Assembly: GCF_030412015.1 (NCBI RefSeq)
Contig: NZ_JASNRD010000001.1
Coordinates: forward strand, 496,001 to 560,000
DNA from: Massilia sp. YIM B02763
GTDB lineage: Bacteria; Pseudomonadota; Gammaproteobacteria; Burkholderiales; Burkholderiaceae_D
Reading direction: 5' to 3'
Length of the DNA: 64,000 nucleotides
Shown here piece by piece: positions 8,136-17,477 of the stretch (positions are counted from its first letter, which is position 1; every line of letters begins with the position of its first letter). The notes beneath the pieces are model-generated. The model saw only the letters and a program-made list of their open reading frames with translations. It had not been told where the DNA came from and ran no database searches. A program made the position numbers and the translations under genes.

Positions 8136-8663
8136 TCAGCCAGTGCACTTGCAAAAGCGTTTATTGGCGGGCGCCGCGCAGGCATCGACCTGCTTCCAGA
8201 GGAAATCGCATTCCATGCCGAAGCAGGCCTTGTCCTTGCCCGCATTGATATAGCCGAGGCGTTCGAAGAAGGGGCTGGAGGAACTGGGCGCGTGCATATG
8301 CAGCTTGCTGATGTTCCAGGCGCGCGCCTGGGCCTCGACGGCATCCAGCAGCAGGCGGCCGACGCCGTTCTTGACCTGGTCCGGGCGCACGTAGCACAGC
8401 GCCAGCTTGCCGGCCTGGTTCACGAGCGCGAGGCCCACCAGTTCGCGCCCTTCGCCATCGCCCATCTCGGCCACGACGGCGTAGTTCGCGGGCGAGGAAA
8501 ACCAGCCCAGGACGTTCTGCGGGGTCTTGTTGCCGAGCCAGGCCTGCAGGATCTCGGGCCGGCCGCCGTGGTCTTGCTCGCAACCTTCCTCGATCGAGCG
8601 GCGCAGCAGCGTGCACGCGTCGGTTGCGTCGGAAGGTCGTGCCTGGCGAATGTCGATACCCAT
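8136..8663 (-). CDS. GNAT-family N-acetyltransferase
   Basis: A 175-residue protein with the GNAT acetyl-CoA fold. It begins MGIDIRQARPSDATDACTLL, as in many GNAT proteins. The acetyl-CoA-binding loop is in YVRPDQVKNGVGRLLLDAV (residues about 92-110), and SPFFERLGYINAGKD is the typical motif B end. The C-terminus is Cys/Lys-rich (ANKRFCKCTG), which is unusual and may be recent sequence. The substrate cannot be inferred. It is a single gene, divergent from the sulfate-binding protein gene. ATG at 8663. Confidence 0.9.
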   Translation of the reverse strand: MGIDIRQARPSDATDACTLLRRSIEEGCEQDHGGRPEILQAWLGNKTPQNVLGWFSSPANYAVVAEMGDGEGRELVGLALVNQAGKLALCYVRPDQVKNGVGRLLLDAVEAQARAWNISKLHMHAPSSSSPFFERLGYINAGKDKACFGMECDFLWKQVDACAAPANKRFCKCTG

Positions 8664-8860
8664 GATCTAGCGCTGGAAAAACGTCGATGCAATAAGAAAG
8701 CCGTGCGAAGGCCGGACTATAACGCAATCCCGGGATCTCTGCTGTCCAGGTATGCATTCCGGATTTGGTTGTAAGCATATGATGAAAATGTACTTTTGTT
8801 TTGCCATTTATTAACGGATCATGCCCCCGTTACCATTGCACCTCCCCGAGGAAGAACAAC

Positions 8861-9877
8861 ATGACCCCGACCACCTCCCCGCTGCGCCGCCTGCTGCTGG
8901 CGCTGGCCCTGGGCAGCGCCATCCTGCCGGCCGTGCAGGCGCGCGCCGCCCAGACCGAGCTGCTGAACGTGTCCTACGACGTGGCACGCGAGCTGTACAA
9001 GGATGCCAACCCCGCCTTCATCGCCGAATGGAAGAAGACGACCGGCGAGGACATCGTCATCAAGCAGTCGCACGGCGGCTCCAGCAAGCAGGCGCGCGCC
9101 GTCGCCGACGGCCTGCAGGCCTCGGTCGTGACGATGAACCAGGCCAACGACATCGACATGCTGGCCGACCGCGGTCTCGTCGCCAAGGACTGGGCCAAGA
9201 AGTTCCCGAACAACGCGGCGCCCTATTACTCGACCATGGTGTTCCTGGTCCGCAAGGGCAATCCGAAGCAGATCCGCGACTGGGCCGACCTGGCCAAGCC
9301 GGGCGTGAAGGTCGTGATCCCGAATCCGAAGACCGCCGGCAACGGCCGCTACACCTACCTGGCCGCCTGGGGCGCCGTCGTCAAGAAGGGCGGCACCGAA
9401 GCGCAGGCGCGCGACCTGGTCGGCCGCATCTTCAAGAACGTGCCCGTGCTGGACGGCGGCGGCCGCGCGGCCACCACGACCTTCACCCAGCGCCAGATCG
9501 GCGACGCCCTCGTCACCTTCGAAAACGAAGTGAACCTGGTGCGTGCCGAATTCGGCAACGACTTCGAGGTCGTCTACCCGAGCATTTCCGTGCTGGCCGA
9601 ATCGCCGGTGGCCGTCGTCGACAAGGTCGTGGACCGCAACGGTACCCGCAAGCAGGCCACCGCCTACCTGAACTTCCTGTATTCGGAAACGGGCCAGGCG
9701 ATCGGCGCCAAGCACTATATGCGCGTGCGCAACGAGAAAGTGATGAAGCAGTTCGCCGCCAACTACAAACCGATCCAGCTGTTTACCGTCGACGACGTGT
9801 TCGGCGGCTGGCGCGCGGCGCAGAAACGCCACTTCGACGATGGCGGCGAATTCGACAAGATCTACCAGTCGAAATAA
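8861..9877 (+). CDS. Periplasmic sulfate/thiosulfate-binding protein
   Basis: A 338-residue precursor with a clear signal peptide (RRLLLALALGSAILPAVQARA, cleavage before AQTELL). The mature protein follows the Sbp/CysP family throughout: LLNVSYDVARELYKDAN, QSHGGSSKQARAVADGL, NDIDMLADRGL, VFLVRKGNPKQIRDW, VIPNPKTAGNGRYTYL, NVPVLDGGGRAATTTFTQR and FGGW near the end. These include the residues that bind sulfate oxygen atoms. It would deliver sulfate or thiosulfate to a CysTWA transporter. No permease or ATPase gene follows; the next gene encodes a penicillin-binding protein. Start ATG 8861 has GAGGAAG upstream (about 8849-8855). An upstream extension to 8801 is unlikely. Confidence 0.95.
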   Translation: MTPTTSPLRRLLLALALGSAILPAVQARAAQTELLNVSYDVARELYKDANPAFIAEWKKTTGEDIVIKQSHGGSSKQARAVADGLQASVVTMNQANDIDMLADRGLVAKDWAKKFPNNAAPYYSTMVFLVRKGNPKQIRDWADLAKPGVKVVIPNPKTAGNGRYTYLAAWGAVVKKGGTEAQARDLVGRIFKNVPVLDGGGRAATTTFTQRQIGDALVTFENEVNLVRAEFGNDFEVVYPSISVLAESPVAVVDKVVDRNGTRKQATAYLNFLYSETGQAIGAKHYMRVRNEKVMKQFAANYKPIQLFTVDDVFGGWRAAQKRHFDDGGEFDKIYQSK

Positions 9878-10249
9878 TCCCGATAAATACTCGGCAAGGA
9901 ATTGGCTGGATAGATATACAGTTCCGGCACCGATAAAGCATTTTATGCTGTACAAATATACAGCCGGGAACGCAGATAACGATTGCTGAGTGGTTTTTTA
10001 ACGAACATAAATTGCTCATCAATTAAATTTCCGTTCGAAAATAAGGCCTTGCGACAACGCGAGGCCTTTTTTTCTTGTAGAATCTTGCCGTTGATCTTGA
10101 TTTCCTTTGAGAGACATTGATATATGTCATTCATTGGCGCAAGACCAATAAAATTTCGCTATTTAGCGCGACGCTAATAGCTGGCTTGACGTTTTGATGC
10201 TCCGCCGCCAATCGGCGCCCGACCATTAACCCGTACCTACACGATACCC
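9878..10249 (+). other. 372-bp intergenic region with a terminator; promoter region of the next gene
   Basis: AT-richer than the flanking genes. Apart from the terminator at 10043-10073 I see no gene. A TAGAAT hexamer at 10078-10083 could be part of a promoter, but no well-spaced -35 element is visible. Confidence 0.5.
10043..10073 (+). terminator. Rho-independent terminator
   Basis: Stem AAGGCCTTGCG / CGCGAGGCCTT (10043-10053 and 10058-10068, one G-T pair) with an ACAA tetraloop, followed directly by a T-run to 10073. It is a textbook intrinsic terminator. It lies ~165 bp after the sulfate-binding protein gene, so either that transcript has a long 3' tail or a short RNA ends here. Confidence 0.85.
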
Positions 10250-11167
10250 ATGATCAAAAAATTCCTCGCCGCCGTGCTGATGACGCTTTCCAGTGCGGCC
10301 GCCCTCGCCGTGCCGTTCGGATCGCAATCGGTGCTGGTGGTGGAAGACGATACCGGCAAGGTGTTGTTCGAAAAGAACGCCGACAATGTCGTGCCCATCG
10401 CTTCCCTGACCAAGCTCATGACCGCCATGGTGGTGCTCGACGCCCACCAGGACATGAACGAGATGATCGAAATCGACAAGAGCGACGTCGACATGCTCAA
10501 GCACAGCAGCTCGCGCGTCCCGGTCGGCTCGACCATCCCGCGCCGCGACGTGCTGCAGCTGGCACTGATGTCCTCGGACAACCGCGCCGCGGCCGCCCTG
10601 GGCCGCACCTATCCGGGCGGCATGCCGGCCTTCACGGCGGCCGTCAAGCGCAAGATCGCCGCGCTGGGCATGCACCAGACCGTGATCGAGGAACCGACCG
10701 GCCTCAGCCCGCATAACCGTTCGACCGCCGCCGACCTCGTCAAGATGGCGACCGCCGCCTCGAACTACGCCGAGATCACCCGCATCACCACCTCGTCGGA
10801 CCACATGGTCAACATCAAGGGCCGCGAGATCGAGTACCACAACACCAACCGCCTGGTCGGCGCCAAGGGCTGGGACATCGGCCTGTCGAAGACCGGCTAC
10901 ACGCAGGAAGCGGGCCGCTGCCTGATCATGCGCATCAAGGCTGCCGGCAAGAACGCGACCTTGGTGCTGCTCAACGCCGGCGCCTCGTCGGTGCGCATGC
11001 TGGACGCGCTGAACATCCGCCGCCACGTGCTGGGCGACACCATCCCGACCGCGACGGCCGCCACCAAGGCGCCGCGCATCAAGGCGACCGCCGGCGGCGT
11101 GCGCGTCAAGGCCTCGGCCCGCAGCGCGCGCAAGAAGGCCGTGGTACGCCACCGCAAGCACCGCTGA
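10250..11167 (+). CDS. pbpG: D-alanyl-D-alanine endopeptidase (PBP7/8 type, S11)
   Basis: A 305-residue low-molecular-mass penicillin-binding protein that cleaves cross-links in peptidoglycan. The signal peptide is residues 1-20 (MIKKFLAAVLMTLSSAAALA). The three catalytic motifs are present: ASLTK (SxxK, about residue 52), SSDN (SxN, about 107) and SKTG (KTG, about 211). The chain length and the YPGGMPAFTAAVKRKIAALGM stretch match PBP7 rather than the DacA carboxypeptidases. The last ~40 residues are very rich in Lys, Arg and Ala (KASARSARKKAVVRHRKHR), a basic tail that may bind the wall or nucleic acid. Single gene followed by a good terminator. ATG at 10250. Confidence 0.93.
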   Translation: MIKKFLAAVLMTLSSAAALAVPFGSQSVLVVEDDTGKVLFEKNADNVVPIASLTKLMTAMVVLDAHQDMNEMIEIDKSDVDMLKHSSSRVPVGSTIPRRDVLQLALMSSDNRAAAALGRTYPGGMPAFTAAVKRKIAALGMHQTVIEEPTGLSPHNRSTAADLVKMATAASNYAEITRITTSSDHMVNIKGREIEYHNTNRLVGAKGWDIGLSKTGYTQEAGRCLIMRIKAAGKNATLVLLNAGASSVRMLDALNIRRHVLGDTIPTATAATKAPRIKATAGGVRVKASARSARKKAVVRHRKHR

Positions 11168-11194
11168 TCGGCGCCCAGGCGTCGTCGCGACAAG

Positions 11195-11223
11195 GCCGGG
11201 ACGGGCAACCGTTCCGGCTTTTT
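11195..11223 (+). terminator. Rho-independent terminator after the endopeptidase gene
   Basis: Stem GCCGGGACGG (11195-11204) and CCGTTCCGGC (11209-11218) with a GCAA loop and one G-T pair, followed by five T residues. It lies ~28 bp after the stop codon. Confidence 0.85.
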
Positions 11224-11259
11224 GTTTATGATGACGGCTTTGCCATTCCCGCTGACTCC

Positions 11260-11787
11260 ATGAAACGCCATCGTCTCCTCGCCATCGGCGCCGTCATCCT
11301 GGCCCTGCTGGCCGCCTCCGTCTACGCCAGCCCGTACTGGCAACTGCGCCAGCTGCGCGCCGCCGTCGAGCGCCACGACGCCGATGCCGTCTCGGCCCAC
11401 GTCGACTTCCCGGCCCTGCGCGACAGCGTCAAGGGCCAGCTGATGGCATCGGTCAGCAAGGATCTGGCGGCCGATACGAGCACGAACCCGCTGGCGGGCC
11501 TGGGCAAGTCGCTGGCCCTCGCCTTCCTGAATCCGATGGTCGACGCGCTGGTGTCGCCGGCGGGCGTCATCGCAATGATGGAAAACGGCAAGGTCAACCT
11601 GGCCAAGCGCCGCGGGGCGGACGATGCGCAGCCGCAGCGCGACGAACACGGCAAGCCGGAATACGCTGCGGCCTACCGCGGCTGGAACCGGTTCGCGCTG
11701 ACGTGGAAGGGGTCGGAAGGCGGCCTCGTCTTCACGCGCCACGGGCTGTGGGGCTGGAAACTGTCGGCGATCGAACTGGGGCGCTAA
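11260..11787 (+). CDS. DUF2939-family protein
   Basis: A 175-residue protein with an N-terminal signal peptide or membrane anchor (RLLAIGAVILALLAASVYAS), placing the rest in the periplasm or at the membrane. The mature part starts YWQLRQLRAAVERHDADAVSAHVDFPALRDSVKGQL, which is the DUF2939 pattern; this family has no known function. A central hydrophobic helix (LGKSLALAFLNPMVDALVSP) is followed by a beta-rich end containing WNRFALTWKGSEGGLVFTRHGLWGWKL. Single gene between a terminator and a REP-like palindrome. Start ATG 11260. Confidence 0.88.
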   Translation: MKRHRLLAIGAVILALLAASVYASPYWQLRQLRAAVERHDADAVSAHVDFPALRDSVKGQLMASVSKDLAADTSTNPLAGLGKSLALAFLNPMVDALVSPAGVIAMMENGKVNLAKRRGADDAQPQRDEHGKPEYAAAYRGWNRFALTWKGSEGGLVFTRHGLWGWKLSAIELGR

Positions 11788-11789
11788 CG

Positions 11790-11870
11790 CGTCGCCCCGG
11801 CGCAGCCGGGGCACAAGCTCATCGCTCGGCCCGCGAATAAAATCGGGCCCCGGCCTGCGCCGGGGCGACA
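11790..11870. repeat. REP-like palindromic element, copy 1 (diverged)
   Basis: Begins CGTCGCCCCGGCGCAGCCGG and ends CGCCGGGGCGAC: two hairpins in opposite orientation around a short spacer. It sits exactly between the convergent DUF2939 and recD genes. It shares its ends (CGTCGCCCC and GGGGCGAC) with copies at 31192, 34763 and 61977, but its inner stem differs. Probably also a two-way terminator. Confidence 0.75.
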
Positions 11871-11875
11871 AGCGC

Positions 11876-13828
11876 TCAGCGCTCGATCATGCCCCGCAAG
11901 CCGCTGGCCCGGTGCGTGCGGCGCAGGATGGCGTCGCCGAGCACGGAAGGGGTCGGGGTCGTCAGCGTGAACATGCGGCTGGCGCGGGTGATGCCCGTGT
12001 AGACCAGTTCGCGCGCCAGCACCGCCCCGCCCTCCTTGGGCAACGCCAGCACCGTGTGCGCGAATTCCGAGCCCTGCGATTTGTGGACCGTCATCGCGAA
12101 CCCCGTCTCGACGTGGCGCAGGCGCGTGGCCAGCACGCTGCGCACCTCGTCGCCTTCGAGGAAGTAGACGCGCAGCGAACCGGGACGGTCCGGGTCGGCC
12201 AGCGTCAGGCCGATGTCGCCGTTGAAGACGCGGGTGCCGTAGTCGTTGCGCGTCACCATGACGGGACGGCCCACATACCATTCGCCTGAACGGGAGATCA
12301 AGCCGGCGTGGTCCAGGCGTCCCTCGATGGCCGTGTTCAGGCCTTCGACGCCCCACTCGCCTTCGCGCAGCGCGCACAGGATGCGGAATTGCTCGAACTG
12401 CTGCAGCACGCCGCGCACCCAGTCCTCGTGCGCGCCCCGCGGGCCCGCCTTCAGCAGTTCCAGGTAGGGGCGGTAGCCGTCGCCGGCCAGCTGCAGCAGG
12501 TGGTGCTGGTGCGCGTGCTCGATCCAGCGCAGCGCATCCGCGTCGGCCTCGTCGCGCAGCACGGCCATGGTCCCATCGACGTCGCCGCCGTTGACGGCCA
12601 GCGCCAGCCGGCCGATCGGGCCGCCGAAGCGGCGGCTGTGGCGCAGCATCACGGTCTGCTGGGCCAGCGGGCCGCCCGCGCCGGCATACGCGTCCGGAAT
12701 GGCCTCGCCGCTGGCTGCCTGCACGTAGTCCAGCGTGGCGCCGTCGTAGTTGCCGGCCTGGGCGTCGTGGCACAGATCGCCCAGCACGGCGCCCGCCTCC
12801 ACCGAGGCCAGCTGGTCCTTGTCGCCCAGCAGGATCAGCGTCGCCTCGGGCGGCAACGCGTCCAGCAGCGCGGCCATCATCTCCAGGTGCACCATCGAGG
12901 CTTCGTCGACGATCAGCACGTCGACGTCGAGCGGATTGCCGCGGTGGTGGGCGAACGCGCGCGTGTCGGGGCGCGCGCCCAGCAGGCTGTGCAGCGTGCG
13001 CGCCGCGCCCATGCGCGCCGTCAGCTCGCGCAGCGGCAGCGCCCCGCCGACGCGGTCGGCCAGCTCGGTCAGCGCCTTGTCGATCGACTGCTTCAGGCGC
13101 GCGGCCGCCTTGCCGGTGGGCGCCGCGAGGGCGATGCGCTGGCGGCCGGCATCGGGCGCCGTCGCGAACAGCAGCGCCAGCAGGCGCGCCACCGTATAGG
13201 TCTTGCCGGTGCCGGGGCCGCCCGTGATGATGGCGATCGACCCGCGCAGCGCGATGGCGCAGGCCAGCTTCTGCCAGTCGGGCCTGGGCTGCTGGTCGGA
13301 CGCGCGCGGCGACGTGAACAGCACGTCGAGCCAGGTGCGCACCGGCGCCGGGTCGACGGCGCGGCGCGCCAGCGCCCGTTCGCGCACGCTGGCCGCGACC
13401 AGCGTCTCGTCGCGCCAGTAGCGGCGCAGGTACAGGCGCGCGCCGTCCAGCACGAGCGGCTGGCCGTAGTCCAGGTCGCCGACGCGCCAGACCTGCTCCA
13501 CGTTGGACAGTTGCGCGATCCAGCCCTTGGCGCCCTTGGGCAGCGGCTTGGCGGCCTTGGCCAGCGCCTTCCAGTCCTCGTCGGCCCAGCCCAGCAGCGT
13601 GGCCGGCTCGCTGGCAAGGTCGTCCAGCAGCAGGCAGCTGTGGCCACGCCCTTCCAGTTCGGACAGCACCAGGGACGCCAGCAGCAACGGCATGGGGGCG
13701 GCGCCCAAGCTGGCGACGAAACGGGAAAAGGCGCCGGACAGGCGGCGCAATTCTCCCGCCTCGGTCAGGCGCTCGACCTCGTGCCAGAACGCCGGGTGTG
13801 CTTCTTCAATCTTCATGGTGTCGTCCAT
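11876..13828 (-). CDS. recD: RecBCD enzyme subunit RecD (exodeoxyribonuclease V alpha, 5'-3' helicase)
   Basis: A 650-residue RecD, the fast 5'-3' helicase motor of RecBCD, which processes double-strand breaks and degrades foreign linear DNA. Seen in order: an N-terminal RecB-binding part, Walker A GGPGTGKTYTVARLL near residue 205, Walker B VDEASMVHLEMM, GDKDQLASVEAGAVLGDL, and a C-terminal TVHKSQGSEFAHTVLALP with TGITRA. Length fits RecD1 proteins. Two in-frame ATGs (13828 and 13816) lie inside the end of recB; the first is listed, and neither has a strong ribosome-binding site. The reading frames overlap by ~20 bp, so recD is translationally coupled to recB and last in the operon. Confidence 0.96.
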   Translation of the reverse strand: MDDTMKIEEAHPAFWHEVERLTEAGELRRLSGAFSRFVASLGAAPMPLLLASLVLSELEGRGHSCLLLDDLASEPATLLGWADEDWKALAKAAKPLPKGAKGWIAQLSNVEQVWRVGDLDYGQPLVLDGARLYLRRYWRDETLVAASVRERALARRAVDPAPVRTWLDVLFTSPRASDQQPRPDWQKLACAIALRGSIAIITGGPGTGKTYTVARLLALLFATAPDAGRQRIALAAPTGKAAARLKQSIDKALTELADRVGGALPLRELTARMGAARTLHSLLGARPDTRAFAHHRGNPLDVDVLIVDEASMVHLEMMAALLDALPPEATLILLGDKDQLASVEAGAVLGDLCHDAQAGNYDGATLDYVQAASGEAIPDAYAGAGGPLAQQTVMLRHSRRFGGPIGRLALAVNGGDVDGTMAVLRDEADADALRWIEHAHQHHLLQLAGDGYRPYLELLKAGPRGAHEDWVRGVLQQFEQFRILCALREGEWGVEGLNTAIEGRLDHAGLISRSGEWYVGRPVMVTRNDYGTRVFNGDIGLTLADPDRPGSLRVYFLEGDEVRSVLATRLRHVETGFAMTVHKSQGSEFAHTVLALPKEGGAVLARELVYTGITRASRMFTLTTPTPSVLGDAILRRTHRASGLRGMIER

Positions 13829-16800
13829 CGCCCAGCAGGCGATCCAGTCCGTCGAGCAGTTCCAGGTCGGGCTCGATCAGGTAGCAGCCGTGCGTGGCCG
13901 GGTTGGCGATCCCGCGCAGGAACAGGAACACGGCGCCGCCCAGCTGCTCCTCGGGCGCGTAGTCCTCGCCCAGGCGCGCGCGCAGCAGGCGGTGCAGCGC
14001 CAGCAGGTAGATCGCGCCCTGGATGTCGTAGCGGTGCTCGGCCATGCCGGCCGCCATCGCCGTGCGCGTGTACGCCGCGTCGCCCGGACCCAGCGCGTTC
14101 GACTTGTAGTCGAGCACCCAGTAGCGCCCCTCGTGCTCGAACACGAGATCGGTAAATCCCTTGAGCATGCCGTGCAGCTGGCGCTCGGGCAGCGTGGGGC
14201 GCGCCACGTTGCCCAGCAGCCGGCGCCGGCACAGGCGGTCCAGGGCGCCGACGTCGAGCTGGCGGCTGGGGAACCAGAATTCCATCTCGGGCAGCGGCGC
14301 GGCGATGTCGGCCAGCGCGGCCTGGAACGGCGGCAGGCGCGTCGTCGCGATCATCCTCAGCCAGGCCAGCGCATCGTCCAGGCGGTTGCCCCAGCCGGCG
14401 CGCCCGATACGTTGCGCCAGGCGTTCCTGGAAGCCTTCGTCGTCGACCATGGAAAAACCTTCCTGCGCCATCCATTCGAGCTGCTCGTGCAGGAAGTTGC
14501 CGGGCGTGGAGCCGCGCGGAAAACGGTGCCAAGGCGGATGCCACGGCGCGTCCTCGGCGCGTACCGGCTCCACCGTGCCCGGCTCCGCTTCTTCCATCAG
14601 GTTCTCGTCCTGGGCGCGCGTGGGCGGCGCCACCGTGTGGCGGGTGAGCGAGGTGAACGAGCCCACCGCCCAGTTGCGCTCGAAGCGGCCGTCGAAATGG
14701 GCGGCGTCCACCAGTTCGGGGCGCACGTCGGCGCGCCGCAGCACGGTGATGCCTCCCGGCTCGTCCAGCGTGCGCAGCTCGATGCCGGCCGCGTCGCCGC
14801 GCAGCCGCTCCCAGTGCGCGCCCATGTCGGCGGCCGCCACCGGTTCGCCCCCCGCGAGCAGGTAGCCCAGCGCGGAGTCGTGCAGGCGGTTCTCGCCCTT
14901 CCTGCGGCCCGCCACGGCGGCCACGCCCAGCCACAGGAAGTGGCGCGCGCGCGTCAGCGCCACGTACAGCAGGCGCAGGTCTTCCTCCAGGCGCGCCCGG
15001 TCGACGGCTTCCAGTGCCGCGTCGGACAGGCCCAGGTCGATGCGGCGCTCGCCCTCGTCCACGTATTCGAAGAAGGCGCGGTTGCGTTTATCCGTCTTCC
15101 GCGCCGTGACAGCGAACGGCAGGTACACGAGCGGGTACTCGAGGCCCTTCGACTTGTGCACGGTGACGACCTTGACCAGCTCCGCGTCGCTTTCCAGGCG
15201 CAGCACGCGCTCGTCGCCGCTCGCCCCCATGCCCTCGATCTGTTCGGCGAACCAGCGGATCAGCGCCTGTTCGCCGTCGAGTTCGCGGCTGGCTTCCTGC
15301 AGCAGCTCCGCCAGGTGCAGCAGATTGGTCAGCTTGCGCTCGCCGCCCGTCTGCCGCAGCAGCGTCGACGGCAGGCCCAGCTCGTGGATGAAGCGGCGCA
15401 GCATGGCCAGCACGCCCTGGCGCTGCCAGGCCTGGTGCAGGGCCTTCAACTGCTCGACCCTTGCCTCCCAGGCCAGCTCGTCGCTCGACAGGCGCGCCAG
15501 CTCGCCCAGCGGCAGCGCGCAGGTGGCGGTGGCGAACGCCGCGCGCGCCAGGCCGCCGTCGAGCGGATTCGCCACGGCCTGCAGCCAGCGCAGCACGTCG
15601 CGCGCTTCCTCGCTCTCGACCACCGAGTCCTGGTCGGACAGGTAGACGCTGGCCACGCGCCGGCGCACCAGCGCGCGCCGGATCGCCCCCGCCTCGCGGC
15701 GGTCGCGCACGAGGATCGCGATATCGGCCGGCATCAGGCGCTTGAAGTTCCCTTCATCGTCCGCGAAACCGACGCGCTCGTCGTTCAGCAGTTCGACGAT
15801 GTGCTCGGCGCAGTGCTGGGCGAAGAATTCGCGGTAGTCCTCGGCCTTGAGGTCGTCGCGCTCCGTCATGCCGATGGCCAGGGCCTGGTAGGCGCCTTCG
15901 ACGCCCACGAGCTGCTGGCGCCGTCCCGCCGCGTCGACGGGTTCGAACGGCAGCGGGTTCTCGCCATCCTTGCGGAAACGGAAGGCGCCCGCCGCATAGC
16001 CACCCTCGGCGTAGTCGAACAGGCGGTTGACGGCCGCCACCAGCTGCTTCGTCGAACGGTAGTTGGTGCCGAGCTGGTAGTGGCGACCCGTCGTCGCGCG
16101 CCGCGCCGACAGGTAGCTGTGGATGTCGGCGCCGCGGAAACCGTAGATCGACTGCTTCGGGTCGCCGATCAGGAACAGCCCGCGTCCCCCATCGTTGTCG
16201 GCCACGCGGTACAGCAGGTCGAAGATGCGGTACTGCTCGGGCGAGGTGTCCTGGAATTCGTCGACCATCGCCACCGGGAACTGCTCCACGATGCGGCGCC
16301 GCAGCGCCTCGCCGTTGGGTCCTTCCAGCGCCGTCTTCAGCCGCGCGAGCATGTCGGCGAAGCCGAACTGGCGGTTGCGGCGCTTCAGTTCCACCATGCG
16401 CCGCGCGATATTGCAGGCGGCGTGGCGCAGCAGCTGGTGCTTCAGCGGTTCGATCGCGTCGAGCGCGGCGCGCAGGCTGGCCGTATGCTCGAAGCATTCG
16501 GGCACGGCGGCGTCGAAGTCCTTGCCGTAGGCGTCGATGATGCCGTCCGGCGTCAGGCGACGCCAGGCCGTGTCGGTCAGGTCCGGCTCCGCCAGCGCGG
16601 GATCGGCGGCCCAGCGCCGCAGCGCCTCGAACCACTTCACCAGGGTGTCGGGGCGCATCTTGGTGCCGTTGAAGGCTTTCGGATGGGCGCCGCGCTGGGC
16701 ATCGATCCACGCTTCCATCGCGTCGGCCCGTTCGGCCCAGCCTTCCTTGACGCGCGCCAGTTCGGCCTGGCGCCGCGCCTCGATGCGCGCCACCAGCTTG

Positions 16801-17477
16801 CCGAGCGGCTCCATGCCGCCCGGACCGCCCTCCTCGTCCAGGCAGTCGGGCCCCAGCAGCTCGGCGCGCTGCACCAGCTCGCGCACGCCGTGTTTCATCG
16901 CCTCCACGTCCGGCCAGGCGCCCAGCAGCGCCGCCAGCAGCCGGCCGCCCAGCGGGTACACGTGCTGGCGCCAGTAGTCGTGGGCCGCGTCCTCGAACAG
17001 GCCGCGCTCGTCGCTGACCAGTTCCTCGTCGAACAGGCTGCCGCTGTCGAACGCGTGCTCGCGCAGCATGCGCTGGCACCAGGCGTCGATGGTGAAGATG
17101 GCCGCCTCGTCCATCGTCTCGGCGGCCAGCACGAGGCGGTGCGCGGCGACCAGGCGCTGGGCCTCGTCCGTGTAGCTGTCGGCCAGCGCTTCCAGGTAGG
17201 GATCGTCGAAGAATTCCTCGCCGCGGAAGAAGGCCGCGGCCTGCACGAGGCGCTCGCGCACGCGGTTCGACAGCTCGCGCGTGGCGGCGCGCGTGAAGGT
17301 CATCACGAGGATTTCCGGCGGCAGCAAGGGACGCGCGTAGCCGTCCGCGCCGCCATGGCCCAGCACCAGGCGCAGGTACAGGGCGGCGATCGTCCAGGTC
17401 TTGCCCGTGCCGGCGCTGGCTTCGATCAGGCGCGAGCCGTGCAGGGGGAACGTCAGGGCGTCCAGCAGCTGGCTCAT
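13806..17477 (-). CDS. recB: RecBCD enzyme subunit RecB (exodeoxyribonuclease V beta, helicase-nuclease)
   Basis: A 1223-residue RecB, the 3'-5' helicase and sole nuclease of RecBCD. UvrD-like motifs: EASAGTGKTWTI at residue 17 (Walker A), MVDEFQDTSPEQYRIFDLL (Walker B), LGTNYRSTKQLV, TVHKSKGLEYPLVYLP and YVALTRARH. The C-terminal nuclease has DLVFEHEGRYWVLDYKSNALG with the D-x-K metal-binding motif, so both activities should be intact. The ATG at 17477 is preferred to upstream in-frame starts: GGAGGTG lies 7 nt before it, and it overlaps the recC stop as ATGA. Middle gene of recC-recB-recD. Confidence 0.96.
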   Translation of the reverse strand: MSQLLDALTFPLHGSRLIEASAGTGKTWTIAALYLRLVLGHGGADGYARPLLPPEILVMTFTRAATRELSNRVRERLVQAAAFFRGEEFFDDPYLEALADSYTDEAQRLVAAHRLVLAAETMDEAAIFTIDAWCQRMLREHAFDSGSLFDEELVSDERGLFEDAAHDYWRQHVYPLGGRLLAALLGAWPDVEAMKHGVRELVQRAELLGPDCLDEEGGPGGMEPLGKLVARIEARRQAELARVKEGWAERADAMEAWIDAQRGAHPKAFNGTKMRPDTLVKWFEALRRWAADPALAEPDLTDTAWRRLTPDGIIDAYGKDFDAAVPECFEHTASLRAALDAIEPLKHQLLRHAACNIARRMVELKRRNRQFGFADMLARLKTALEGPNGEALRRRIVEQFPVAMVDEFQDTSPEQYRIFDLLYRVADNDGGRGLFLIGDPKQSIYGFRGADIHSYLSARRATTGRHYQLGTNYRSTKQLVAAVNRLFDYAEGGYAAGAFRFRKDGENPLPFEPVDAAGRRQQLVGVEGAYQALAIGMTERDDLKAEDYREFFAQHCAEHIVELLNDERVGFADDEGNFKRLMPADIAILVRDRREAGAIRRALVRRRVASVYLSDQDSVVESEEARDVLRWLQAVANPLDGGLARAAFATATCALPLGELARLSSDELAWEARVEQLKALHQAWQRQGVLAMLRRFIHELGLPSTLLRQTGGERKLTNLLHLAELLQEASRELDGEQALIRWFAEQIEGMGASGDERVLRLESDAELVKVVTVHKSKGLEYPLVYLPFAVTARKTDKRNRAFFEYVDEGERRIDLGLSDAALEAVDRARLEEDLRLLYVALTRARHFLWLGVAAVAGRRKGENRLHDSALGYLLAGGEPVAAADMGAHWERLRGDAAGIELRTLDEPGGITVLRRADVRPELVDAAHFDGRFERNWAVGSFTSLTRHTVAPPTRAQDENLMEEAEPGTVEPVRAEDAPWHPPWHRFPRGSTPGNFLHEQLEWMAQEGFSMVDDEGFQERLAQRIGRAGWGNRLDDALAWLRMIATTRLPPFQAALADIAAPLPEMEFWFPSRQLDVGALDRLCRRRLLGNVARPTLPERQLHGMLKGFTDLVFEHEGRYWVLDYKSNALGPGDAAYTRTAMAAGMAEHRYDIQGAIYLLALHRLLRARLGEDYAPEEQLGGAVFLFLRGIANPATHGCYLIEPDLELLDGLDRLLGDGRHHED

